The translations under genes and the position numbers were made by a program. Positions 1-7,243 of a stretch of DNA of 12,997 nucleotides are shown piece after piece; positions within the stretch are counted from its first letter, which is position 1; each line of letters opens with the position of its first letter. The DNA lies in the NCBI GenBank assembly GCA_016297805.1, contig JAEDFX010000066.1:1-12997 (forward strand). The letters run 5' to 3'. The notes under the pieces were generated by a model. It was not told the DNA's origin. It saw nothing but the letters and a program-made list of their open reading frames with translations, and made no database searches. This DNA comes from Treponema sp. GTDB taxonomy: Bacteria > Spirochaetota > Spirochaetia > Treponematales > Treponemataceae.

Positions 1-109
1 TACCTCGTTGTAGCCTAAGTGAAAACTACTAACTTTGATACTATCACAGTTTTTTTATTTTTCCCAATAAAAAAATTACTCGATATAAGTACTAGAAGGA
101 TTAAATTAT

Positions 110-856
110 ATGAGAGTTTTTATTTACTCACCCCAGTACGAAATTTCTTATTTATTGTCAGAAGCACTAACAGACAGAAATACCCTATGTATTCCTTTCA
201 GGAAACTATCTCATATTCAAGATGCAGTATATAATGCAAAAGAAGTGCCAGAATTAATAATTCTGGATTATCTCTCATTTAATCATGATGCATTCAGCAT
301 TATTTATAAAATGATGGATGAAAAAATAAAAATACCTGTAGTATTTTACAACGATCCAGTTTTAATAAAAAATACCCGATTAGGCCATTGGAAAGAAATA
401 ATCCTTAGGCTTCTGTCTAACAGAGAAATAATAGATACCAGTAGATATGACTCATTTTTAATCAAATTACAAAATCTTGTAGAATCCGATGAATTACGTC
501 CATATCTTCCCCTTATGACAAAACCATTAGAAATCCCAATGGAAATGATAAAAGATAATTTAACATTGGAATATATGAAAGAAAGAAAAGGTGATTTTAT
601 TTACGAATTCAAAAAAAGAACAAATCTTCCTGAAAATTTATTCTATCTTCTTGCCTTATTACATGCGAACAGAGATAAAGCACTTTCTTATGAGGACATA
701 TGTGATTTATATAGAGAAGATGAACATAAAATCACTTATGGTTCATTAAAAGTTATAATGTCAAAATTAAAAGCCGCAATCAGAAATGATAAACAATGCA
801 ATTTTATTATTGGAAAGAAAGATAACAAATTCAGATTTATTGTTTTCAGAGTATAA
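110..856 (+). CDS. Atypical response-regulator-like protein: degenerate receiver plus C-terminal winged helix
   Basis: A 248-residue protein. Residues 1-80 follow the receiver pattern: a first beta strand (VFIY), a helix, then a strand ending in LIILDY with Asp53 at the phosphoacceptor position, then IPVVFYND. The acidic pair that normally follows strand 1 and binds Mg is replaced by Ser-Pro (residues 7-8), and the usual Ser/Thr and Lys switch residues are not evident, so phosphorylation is doubtful. After a helical linker, residues ~175-248 look like an OmpR-type winged helix: helices around LLALLHANRDK, a recognition-helix-like stretch TYGSLKVIMSKLKAAI, and a beta-rich end (FIIGKKDNKFRFIVFRV). 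The likely role is DNA-binding regulation by a signal other than canonical phosphotransfer; targets are unknown. The ATG at 110 is preceded by AGAAGGA (94-100) at good spacing. No partner kinase is adjacent; the gene converges on cheY. Only remote family resemblance supports the call. Confidence 0.72.
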   Translation: MRVFIYSPQYEISYLLSEALTDRNTLCIPFRKLSHIQDAVYNAKEVPELIILDYLSFNHDAFSIIYKMMDEKIKIPVVFYNDPVLIKNTRLGHWKEIILRLLSNREIIDTSRYDSFLIKLQNLVESDELRPYLPLMTKPLEIPMEMIKDNLTLEYMKERKGDFIYEFKKRTNLPENLFYLLALLHANRDKALSYEDICDLYREDEHKITYGSLKVIMSKLKAAIRNDKQCNFIIGKKDNKFRFIVFRV

Positions 857-869
857 AACAGTTATCTGT

Positions 870-908
870 AAAAAAAGGGCTGTCCATTTTTTTTGGACAG
901 CCCCTTTT
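870..908. terminator. Bidirectional rho-independent terminator between the receiver-like gene and cheY
   Basis: A perfect 10-bp inverted repeat (GGGCTGTCCA 877-886 with TGGACAGCCC 894-903) has a 7-T loop. On the minus strand the stem is followed by seven T (complement of A870-876), a strong terminator for the che operon, whose last stop lies ~20 nt upstream. On the plus strand it is followed by C and four T (905-908), a weaker but plausible terminator for the gene ending at 856. Confidence 0.9.
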
Positions 909-925
909 ATATACCTAAATAAAAA

Positions 926-1360
926 CTACTGCAAAACTTTTGCAATGCGTTCAAGAACCTTCTTGCGGTCAAGAGGTTTAATGATATAACTCTTAGCACC
1001 TGTCATCAAAGATTTCTTAACAAGTTCTTCTTTACCAAGAGCACTTACCATTACTACATGAGCATTCTTATCAAATGCCATAATCTGTTCAAGTGCAGTA
1101 ATACCGTCCATTTTTGGCATTGTAATATCCATTGTTACCAAGTCAATATTTGGACACAATTCTTTATATTTATCAACACCTTCTTTTCCATCTGCAGCTG
1201 TAGCAACAACTTCATAACCTTCACTTGTCAAAATCTGACCAAGCTGTTTAGCTACGAACATTGAATCGTCTACTACCAATACTCTGAAGGATGTACCATC
1301 ATCTTTTCTTCCCTCTGGTGGACGTTCATTAATTGTTGGATAATCACCTGTAGTTTTCAT
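926..1360 (-). CDS. cheY: Chemotaxis response regulator CheY
   Basis: A 144-residue single-domain receiver. It accepts phosphate from CheA and, as CheY~P, binds the flagellar motor switch. The canonical residues are all present: acidic pair Asp31-Asp32 (LVVDDS), phosphoacceptor Asp78 (VTMDITMPKMDG), Ser106 (MVSALG), aromatic Tyr125 and Lys128 (IIKPL). The protein has ~24 extra residues before the first strand, rich in charged and polar residues, compared with ~130 residues for enteric CheY. It is the last gene of the che operon, 27 nt after cheX, with AAGGAG (complement of 1368-1373) 7 nt before ATG, which fixes the start and makes the extension real. Dephosphorylation is presumably by the neighbouring CheX. 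The terminator at 870-908 follows. Confidence 0.96.
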   Translation of the reverse strand: MKTTGDYPTINERPPEGRKDDGTSFRVLVVDDSMFVAKQLGQILTSEGYEVVATAADGKEGVDKYKELCPNIDLVTMDITMPKMDGITALEQIMAFDKNAHVVMVSALGKEELVKKSLMTGAKSYIIKPLDRKKVLERIAKVLQ

Positions 1361-1387
1361 AATTTTACTCCTTTAGAATATTCTTTA

Positions 1388-1870
1388 TTATGCACGTTCT
1401 CGAATAGAAACGTTTACTTCAATTTTACCACAATCTGAAAGTAAAGGTACAATAAGAGCTTCAACAGAATCTGTTGTTCCCCCCAAAGCTGCAATTTCCA
1501 TCTTCTGACCAACGAAAAGAGCTGGTGGAGTCAAGTCAAATCTGAATCCTAACTCATGCAATTTTGTAACAGCCTGTGCTGTAATAAGGTTTGCCAATTC
1601 ACTAATTGTTGCTTTAGCCAAGTCATCAAACTCTGGCAATGTCTCACCATTCATTGCAGAAGCAATATTTAAAGCAGTTTCCATTGTCATATCAAAAAGT
1701 ACACGACCTTCAACATCACCTGCAAGACCTACAAGAGCAGCAACACCCATAACAGGCATAGCAGTTGATTTTAAATACAAATCACCACGTTTTACTTCTG
1801 CACCACCAAGAACTTCCTGAAGTACACGGAAAGAAGTTTCAACAAATGGATTAATATACTCTACTCGCAT
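1388..1870 (-). CDS. cheX: CheY~P phosphatase CheX
   Basis: A 160-residue protein of the CheC/CheX/FliY phosphatase family. CheX removes the phosphoryl group from CheY~P and ends the chemotactic signal; spirochaetes and Thermotoga use it where enterics use CheZ. The family signature E-x-x-N, which supplies the catalytic Glu and Asn, is visible as Glu91-Leu-Ala-Asn94 in helix ATISELANLITAQAV. Other typical parts are the N-terminal INPFVETSF segment, the glycine-rich MGVAALVGLAGDVEGRVLFDM sheet, and MNGE before the catalytic helix. Only one E-x-x-N copy is present, as expected for CheX rather than CheC. The start is supported by GGAG (complement of 1877-1880) 6 nt upstream. The gene lies 25 nt after the cheW-cheR stop and 27 nt before cheY, so it is co-transcribed. 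Confidence 0.95.
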   Translation of the reverse strand: MRVEYINPFVETSFRVLQEVLGGAEVKRGDLYLKSTAMPVMGVAALVGLAGDVEGRVLFDMTMETALNIASAMNGETLPEFDDLAKATISELANLITAQAVTKLHELGFRFDLTPPALFVGQKMEIAALGGTTDSVEALIVPLLSDCGKIEVNVSIRERA

Positions 1871-1895
1871 TTTTTTCTCCTATTTTAAGCATTAA

Positions 1896-3305
1896 TTAAT
1901 CTTTGCTGTATGCAATTAAAGCATCCACAGTTTTTTCGCCAAAATTGAAAGATGCCGGCATTGCTTCATTTTCACCAATTACAGCAATAGCGTTTCCTTT
2001 CATTTTCTCCAGGAAATCAGCAACTACTGTATTCTGAGCTTTTTCATCTAGTAATGAAAGAACATCACGAGCAAAAATCAAATCCACCATTGGCAAAGCG
2101 TTTGTATTCTTACAATCATGATATTCAAACATGATACTATCTTTTATCTCTTGATTAAAAGTATAATCTCCATTTGCTTTTTTTGTCAAATAAGGACCAT
2201 ACCAATCAGAAGCCAAATTTGTAGGCACAGACATCAAACCTGCATTTGAAACACTCAACAAATCAATATCCTGTGCATAAATTCTGATTTTTGCACTTGG
2301 ATACTTTTTCTTAAGCACACAAGCAAGTGAATAAGTTTCTGTTCCTTTTCCACATCCTGGATTCCATACAATAATCTGTTTTGCAGAATTTTCTGGAAGT
2401 AATTTTTCTACATTATCAGCATACTGTTTTGTCCACCAGTTGTTATTTGCAGTAGACCAGAATGGCTTTAAGAACTCATCAGCCTCATTCTGATTCTGAA
2501 GCTGAGCACTTGTAGTTCCCTTCTGTTTACTCCATTCCTGACATCTATGTTTTATCCATGATTCATTTACTGAAGATACATAAAACTTAGAATAATTCTT
2601 CAAACTATCTGAAATAAATTTCAAATCAACATCTGGAGCAGCTGCAGGTTTACCAATATTTGTAATTCCTTTTGCAATATCAGCAGGTGTTTTTTCTACA
2701 ACAGAACCAATAGTTGGAGCTCCTGACTGACGTGCACCAGTAATTACTGATTGTGGTTTTGCATACTGAGGCTGCTGCACTTCAGCTGCATCATAATTGT
2801 CTTTTGATGAAAAAATACGTGTAACATCAAGCAAAACGTAAAGACGATTATTGCTTTCAACAACACCATCAATATATTTAATATTAATATCACCAAACAA
2901 CGGATGAGGTGGCTGAATAGTACTTTTCTGTACACCAATTACTTTATCAATCTTATCTACAACCAGACCAAAAATCTGATCTTCAACAGAAAGAATAAGC
3001 ATATTCTCCATCTTATTTTCATCACGAGGTGGAATTTCAATATTAAAAAACAATCTTAAATCAAGAATTGGAATGATTTCACCACGAAGATTATAAACAC
3101 CCAAAACAAATGGCAAAGTATTAGGAACATAAGTAAAGCGGCCTGCCTTAGCAATTTCCTTTACATGCATAATATCGATAGAATAGTCTTTTCCTGCCAA
3201 AGAAAAAGTTACCATCTTAAAATCAATAACAGTTGCATTTTCTTTTTTGTCATTTGTATCTGCAGCTACTTCTGTAGTAACCAATGTCTGTTTCTCTGCA
3301 TCCAT
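1896..3305 (-). CDS. CheW adaptor fused to a CheR-like methyltransferase domain
   Basis: A 469-residue fusion. Residues ~28-170 form a CheW domain (VTFSLAGKDYSIDI, VLGVYNLRGEIIPILDLRLFF, FGLVVDKID), which couples CheA to chemoreceptors in membrane arrays. After a Pro/Ala/Gln-rich linker (~171-228), residues ~229-469 resemble the CheR SAM-dependent methyltransferase fold: motif I VWNPGCGKGTETYSLA (313-328), acidic loop AQDID (344-348) and DLIFARDVL (408-416). Several positions that are strongly conserved in active CheR are altered: the T-x-F-F-R region reads NNNWWT (287-292), the TGEEPYS motif reads KGTETYS, and FCRN reads FARD. The domain may therefore be structural or regulatory. From memory, such CheW-CheR-like fusions have been described in Treponema chemoreceptor arrays. 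The start has AGAGGT (complement of 3313-3318) in position, 28 nt after cheA. Confidence 0.93.
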   Translation of the reverse strand: MDAEKQTLVTTEVAADTNDKKENATVIDFKMVTFSLAGKDYSIDIMHVKEIAKAGRFTYVPNTLPFVLGVYNLRGEIIPILDLRLFFNIEIPPRDENKMENMLILSVEDQIFGLVVDKIDKVIGVQKSTIQPPHPLFGDINIKYIDGVVESNNRLYVLLDVTRIFSSKDNYDAAEVQQPQYAKPQSVITGARQSGAPTIGSVVEKTPADIAKGITNIGKPAAAPDVDLKFISDSLKNYSKFYVSSVNESWIKHRCQEWSKQKGTTSAQLQNQNEADEFLKPFWSTANNNWWTKQYADNVEKLLPENSAKQIIVWNPGCGKGTETYSLACVLKKKYPSAKIRIYAQDIDLLSVSNAGLMSVPTNLASDWYGPYLTKKANGDYTFNQEIKDSIMFEYHDCKNTNALPMVDLIFARDVLSLLDEKAQNTVVADFLEKMKGNAIAVIGENEAMPASFNFGEKTVDALIAYSKD

Positions 3306-3333
3306 AAAAAATACCTCTATTAAAGATTATCTG

Positions 3334-5805
3334 TTATGCAAACAATTCCTGCTGCTGAGCAAGCAATTCCTGTTTTACACCTAATTCCAATAACTGACTT
3401 ACGTCAATAATCAATGATACCGAACCATCACCAAGAATAGAAGCACCTGCAATACCAGGTGAATTAGTAAACTCATCTTTCAATGGTTTAATTACAACAT
3501 CTTCTTCACCGATAAGTGCATCAACCATAACACCAATTTTCTTTTCCTGAGAACCAACAATGACAATGTAACATTCATCTGTTGGTTCTGTAGTTCTAAT
3601 ACCAAACAATCTAGAAAGTCTTAATACACTGATAACTTCATTACGAACATTCATAATTTCATAATTATCAATATGATTAATTTCATTAATATTAATACAC
3701 TGGCTTTCAATTACGTTAGCAATTGGGATTGAGTAAACTTCTCTTCCAACTCTAACAAGCAAGCCCTGAATAATAGCAAGTGTTAAAGGCAACTTGATAA
3801 TGAAAGATGTACCTTTTCCTAGTGTTGAATTAACAGAAATAGTACCTTTCAAGTTCTGAATCATAGTCTTTACAACATCAAGACCTACACCACGACCAGA
3901 AATATTGGAAATCTTATCTGCTGTAGAGAAACCTGGCTGCATAATAAGCTGATATGCATCCTGATCAGAAATAACCTTATCTGGATGAATCAAACCTTTT
4001 TCAACAGCCTTTGCTTTTACCTTTTCAACATTAATTCCGGCACCATCATCCTTTATTTCAATAACAATCATGTTACCTTCGTTAGAAGCCTTCAAAAGTA
4101 CAGTACCTGTTTCTGGTTTTCCAGCAGCAACACGGTCAGCTGGCATTTCAATACCATGGTCAACAGAGTTACGAACACAGTGCATAATAGGATCCAAAAG
4201 ATCTTCTACTACTGACTTATCAAGTTCTGTATCCTCACCTTCAATTACCAGGTCAATTTTCTTATTCAAATCACGCTGTAAATCGCGAACAACGCGAGGG
4301 AATCGGCTGAAAATCTGATTGATTGGAACCATTCGGATTTTCATTACACCTTCCTGCAAATCTCCCGCAATTGTACCAAGATTCTGTGTATATGAACGGA
4401 ATTTACCAGAAATACCCTTAGCTTCTGATTCATATTCATCAAAAATATTACTCAAGTTGCCGTATTCCTGAACAATTGTTTTGCGAATCTCAGCAGGAGA
4501 GACACCCTCTTTTGCTTTTTCCATATAATCTGGAAGTTTATCAAACAAATTATGAAGTCTTTCTTTAAATTCTGCTTCAATGGACTGGAATCTAGCCAAT
4601 TCTGAAGCATTCTGCATAGCCAGCTGATTGAAAGAAGCCTTATTAATTACAGCTTCAGATACAAGGTTCATAAGGTTATCAATACGGCGCGAATCTACAC
4701 GGAGAATTGACCCCTGCTGATTATGAACAGGCTCTTTCTTAGCCTCTGGCTTTTTATCTTCTTTCTTTTCTTCAGCTTTAGGAGCAGCACTTTCTACTGG
4801 TGCAGCAACCTTAGCCTCAGGCTTAAGAACATTATCATTAAGAATATCATTCAACAAGTCAGTCTGAGCTGCTGACATATTTCCAGCAGGTACATCATCA
4901 GAAGGAGTTATCGGTGCAGAAGAAACAGGAGCAGCAGCTGGTGCAGCCTTAACAGACTTATCTGCGGCAGTTCCTGTTGTGTAATCTTCAAGCAAATGTG
5001 CATCTGTAATAAGTGTTACATCGCTAAGGAAGGCAACATCTTCAATCTGTGAACCTTCAGCCTCTGTAGCAACGTAATAGAATACATCTTCGTAGAACTG
5101 GTCTTCGTAAAGTGCATCAAAATCTGGAACAGTTTTTAATACATTTCCTACAGATTTCAAAGCTGCAAATACCTGAATACCACCTACACTATTCATAGGA
5201 TTGTTTTCATCAAATTTAACTGCAATACACCAAAGTTTCTGATTGCCTTCACAAGTCTGTTTAAGTTCTGCAAAGTCTGCTTCAGAAATTTCTGGAAGAA
5301 TCATACCAGAAACTGCAGGTGCAGCGGCAACAGGCTGAGGTGCAGGAGCCTGAACAACAGGTGCTGCAGGCACTGGTGTAGGTTTTGAAGCAGGCTTCTT
5401 AGCTCCTTTCTCAGGGATATATCCATGAAGTTTATTTACAATACTATCAATATTTTCTTCGTAAACACTTCCATTCTGTCTTGATTCAAGCATTGCTTTA
5501 ATAACATCAATAGAAGTAAGCAAAATATCAACTACGTCTTCATCAACCTTCAGTCTATCAGAACGAATTTCATCAAGCACATCCTCAACAGTGTGAGTAA
5601 AGTGAGAAAGCTCCATCATTTCAACAGTAGCTGAACCACCTTTCAATGTATGAGCAGCACGGAAAATTTCATCGATCGCTTCATGATTAGTAGGATCGTT
5701 TTCAATAACAAGAATATTACTTTCCAGCTGTTCAACCTGCTGTTCAGCTTCTGCAAAGAAGTCCTTTAAGAGTTCTTCATTATTTGGGTCAAGATAATCA
5801 CTCAT
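3334..5805 (-). CDS. cheA: Chemotaxis sensor histidine kinase CheA
   Basis: An 823-residue kinase that autophosphorylates under chemoreceptor control and passes phosphate to CheY. Domain order: P1 Hpt (1-~130) with phosphorylated His52 in AAHTLKGGSAT; Pro/Ala linker; P2-like CheY-docking domain (~165-270); Ala/Pro/Lys/Glu linker to ~364; P3 dimerisation region from ~367 (LRVDSRRIDNLMNLVSEAV); P4 ATPase with N box around Asn546 (MHCVRNSVDHG), G1 DDGAG (586-590), FSTAD (626-630) and G2 GRGVGLD (637-643); and P5 CheW-like domain (~676-805). All catalytic boxes are intact. P3 is odd: ~120 residues separate its start from RMVPI (491-495), against roughly 65 in well-known CheA proteins, with an added helical segment (~400-470). 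It is the first gene of the operon. No Shine-Dalgarno sequence precedes ATG; the -10 box lies 7 nt upstream, suggesting a leaderless message. Confidence 0.97.
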   Translation of the reverse strand: MSDYLDPNNEELLKDFFAEAEQQVEQLESNILVIENDPTNHEAIDEIFRAAHTLKGGSATVEMMELSHFTHTVEDVLDEIRSDRLKVDEDVVDILLTSIDVIKAMLESRQNGSVYEENIDSIVNKLHGYIPEKGAKKPASKPTPVPAAPVVQAPAPQPVAAAPAVSGMILPEISEADFAELKQTCEGNQKLWCIAVKFDENNPMNSVGGIQVFAALKSVGNVLKTVPDFDALYEDQFYEDVFYYVATEAEGSQIEDVAFLSDVTLITDAHLLEDYTTGTAADKSVKAAPAAAPVSSAPITPSDDVPAGNMSAAQTDLLNDILNDNVLKPEAKVAAPVESAAPKAEEKKEDKKPEAKKEPVHNQQGSILRVDSRRIDNLMNLVSEAVINKASFNQLAMQNASELARFQSIEAEFKERLHNLFDKLPDYMEKAKEGVSPAEIRKTIVQEYGNLSNIFDEYESEAKGISGKFRSYTQNLGTIAGDLQEGVMKIRMVPINQIFSRFPRVVRDLQRDLNKKIDLVIEGEDTELDKSVVEDLLDPIMHCVRNSVDHGIEMPADRVAAGKPETGTVLLKASNEGNMIVIEIKDDGAGINVEKVKAKAVEKGLIHPDKVISDQDAYQLIMQPGFSTADKISNISGRGVGLDVVKTMIQNLKGTISVNSTLGKGTSFIIKLPLTLAIIQGLLVRVGREVYSIPIANVIESQCININEINHIDNYEIMNVRNEVISVLRLSRLFGIRTTEPTDECYIVIVGSQEKKIGVMVDALIGEEDVVIKPLKDEFTNSPGIAGASILGDGSVSLIIDVSQLLELGVKQELLAQQQELFA

Positions 5806-5812
5806 AGGAAAT

Positions 5813-5840
5813 ATTATATACCGATTACTAGAGATTTCAA
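5813..5840 (-). promoter_or_regulatory. Sigma70-type promoter of the che operon, abutting the cheA start
   Basis: Read on the minus strand: -35 TTGAAA (complement of 5835-5840, 5/6 to consensus), 16-nt spacer, -10 TATAAT (complement of 5813-5818, 6/6). Only 7 nt (ATTTCCT) separate the -10 box from the cheA ATG at 5805, so the expected start of transcription (5805-5806) falls at the start codon. That stretch contains no Shine-Dalgarno sequence. Confidence 0.72.
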
Positions 5841-5899
5841 GTTAAAAATTCTCTTTTCTTTCCAAGAAAAAAAAATACGCATTGCTTATAAAAAAAATC

Positions 5900-5927
5900 T
5901 AAAGAAATTACAATATTATGCCGATAT
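5900..5927 (+). promoter_or_regulatory. Sigma28 (FliA)-like promoter for the outer-membrane protein gene
   Basis: TAAAGAAA (5900-5907), 12 nt, then GCCGATAT (5920-5927). The established enteric sigma28 consensus is TAAAGTTT-N11-GCCGATAA, so the -10 element matches 7 of 8 and the -35 core TAAAG is exact, with one extra spacer base. Transcription would start near 5934-5936, leaving ~40 nt of leader that includes the GGGAG ribosome-binding site at 5967-5971. Divergence from cheA fits a motility regulon. Sequence match only. Confidence 0.55.
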
Positions 5928-5976
5928 AAATTTTGGAGTGTTCTATATATTTTTCTATATTACTCCGGGAGTTTTT

Positions 5977-7194
5977 ATGAAAAAAACAAAGAAAATATTA
6001 TCTTCTATTATTATAGCTGGATTATTTCTTATTTCTGATATATCTGCAGCAACAACATTTAGTGGCTTTGCAGGAGGAAAACTCAACTACGGTCCTGACG
6101 AAACAGTTGAAGAATATAAACCAAATCTTAAACTTCAAGCTTTTTTTGCTGGTCAGTTTAATTTTTCTCAGAATATATGGAGTCATTTAGAATTTTCTAT
6201 TGATACTGGAGATTTTATTAGTGAGTCAATTTTTGAACAAACTCCTGCTGCATTCCAGATTGATGAAATTTCATTAATTACTAGAGGAAACCTTGAAAAT
6301 GTTACCAATTACTTTAGTGTTTTCATGGGAACTTATGATCCAATTGGATCGGATTTGTTTCTTCAAAGATATTTTGGTATAAAATCTATTGCTTCTAAAA
6401 TCACTGACAGCTACCTCGGCCTTGCAGGTTCTATCTTGTATCCTCATTTCGGAGTTGGTATTTCCGATGTTTTGAAGCTTCATGCAGAACCTGTAGCCTT
6501 TGGTGGATATATGTATGTTAATAATGAAGACTCCAAATATTATGTTTTCAACACAGACTTAAGAACCGCCGGAGTTTTCAGAAACTTTACTTGGGATTTA
6601 GCATTTGGTCTTGGTATTCCACTGGCAGATAAATATAAAGGTGAAGATGTAATCATTGCCATTGATAAAGTTTACTGGCATGCAGGAACTACTCTTTTAA
6701 TAGGAAATAACTATAAAAATTCGCTTTTTCTTCAGGCAGGTTTATACAATGCAGCATTTACTGCTAAACGAGACGATGTTTTAGTTTCTCCAAAAGATCT
6801 GTATATTTTATTTGAACCTCGATTTATAACACAAAGATTCCACTTCAACTTTACTTTGTACAGTCTTCCACAGAACACTGTACAGAAACTGCTTTTTGTT
6901 GATGACACACTTGGTATAGACTTGAATTTCTATTCAGATTCTTCACTATTCGGATCTAATACATTTACTTTTGGAGCACACGCTTCTCTCTCATTCAAAG
7001 ATAAATGTTTATACGACATAAAAGATATTGGAAACATTGCATCAAATGGCTATAACCTGAATATTACTCCATACATAACAAATCCATTCCTTTCCGGAGA
7101 ACTTCATATTCAGGGAAAAATCAGAATTATGGCCCTCGCAGACAATCCTGCAAAAGCTTTTTCTGCCGACCTTGGATACAGAACAAAATTTTAA
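5977..7194 (+). CDS. Predicted exported outer-membrane beta-barrel protein
   Basis: A 405-residue protein of no family I can name. The N-terminus is a clear Sec signal peptide: MKKTKKILSS, a hydrophobic core IIIAGLFLI, then SDISAA with signal peptidase I cleavage likely after the SA or SAA. There is no lipobox cysteine. The mature part is rich in alternating hydrophobic/polar stretches with aromatics (for example LKLQAFFAGQFNFSQ, YYVFNTDLRTAGVF, FHFNFTLYSL) and ends in GYRTKF, a C-terminal aromatic residue of the kind recognised by the BAM machinery. A porin-like or adhesin-like barrel is plausible; the cargo is unknown. An in-frame GTG at 5938 would add 13 residues, but GGGAG (5967-5971) sits 5 nt before ATG 5977 and the signal peptide begins there, so I chose 5977. 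The gene is divergent from cheA and possibly sigma28-dependent. No clear terminator follows. Confidence 0.78.
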   Translation: MKKTKKILSSIIIAGLFLISDISAATTFSGFAGGKLNYGPDETVEEYKPNLKLQAFFAGQFNFSQNIWSHLEFSIDTGDFISESIFEQTPAAFQIDEISLITRGNLENVTNYFSVFMGTYDPIGSDLFLQRYFGIKSIASKITDSYLGLAGSILYPHFGVGISDVLKLHAEPVAFGGYMYVNNEDSKYYVFNTDLRTAGVFRNFTWDLAFGLGIPLADKYKGEDVIIAIDKVYWHAGTTLLIGNNYKNSLFLQAGLYNAAFTAKRDDVLVSPKDLYILFEPRFITQRFHFNFTLYSLPQNTVQKLLFVDDTLGIDLNFYSDSSLFGSNTFTFGAHASLSFKDKCLYDIKDIGNIASNGYNLNITPYITNPFLSGELHIQGKIRIMALADNPAKAFSADLGYRTKF

Positions 7195-7213
7195 TATATA
7201 AAAATCTTGTCGT

Positions 7214-7243
7214 TTGTAACCTTTTGTTGTTAAATTCTATTAT
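7214..7243 (+). promoter_or_regulatory. Candidate promoter overlapping the relQ start
   Basis: A TATTAT hexamer (7238-7243, 5/6 to the -10 consensus) with TTGTAA (7214-7219, 4/6) 18 nt upstream. The expected start of transcription is ~7250, which is the A of the in-frame second ATG of relQ. No Shine-Dalgarno sequence lies before either ATG. The -35 element is weak. Confidence 0.45.

Noticed and set aside
1..18. End of a coding region (in-frame TAA at 16-18)
   Set aside because: Five codons are too little to tell a gene end from chance.
68..90. Sigma28-like promoter before the receiver-like gene
   Set aside because: TCGATA resembles part of the -10 element but the TAAA is only 7 nt away, far from the ~15 nt required.
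3985..4318. Open frames antisense to cheA
   Set aside because: They lie opposite conserved CheA ATPase and P3 coding sequence, lack ribosome-binding sites and have no recognisable protein content.
5938..5976. Upstream GTG start of the outer-membrane protein
   Set aside because: It would add 13 residues before the signal peptide; the ribosome-binding site and signal peptide point to ATG 5977.
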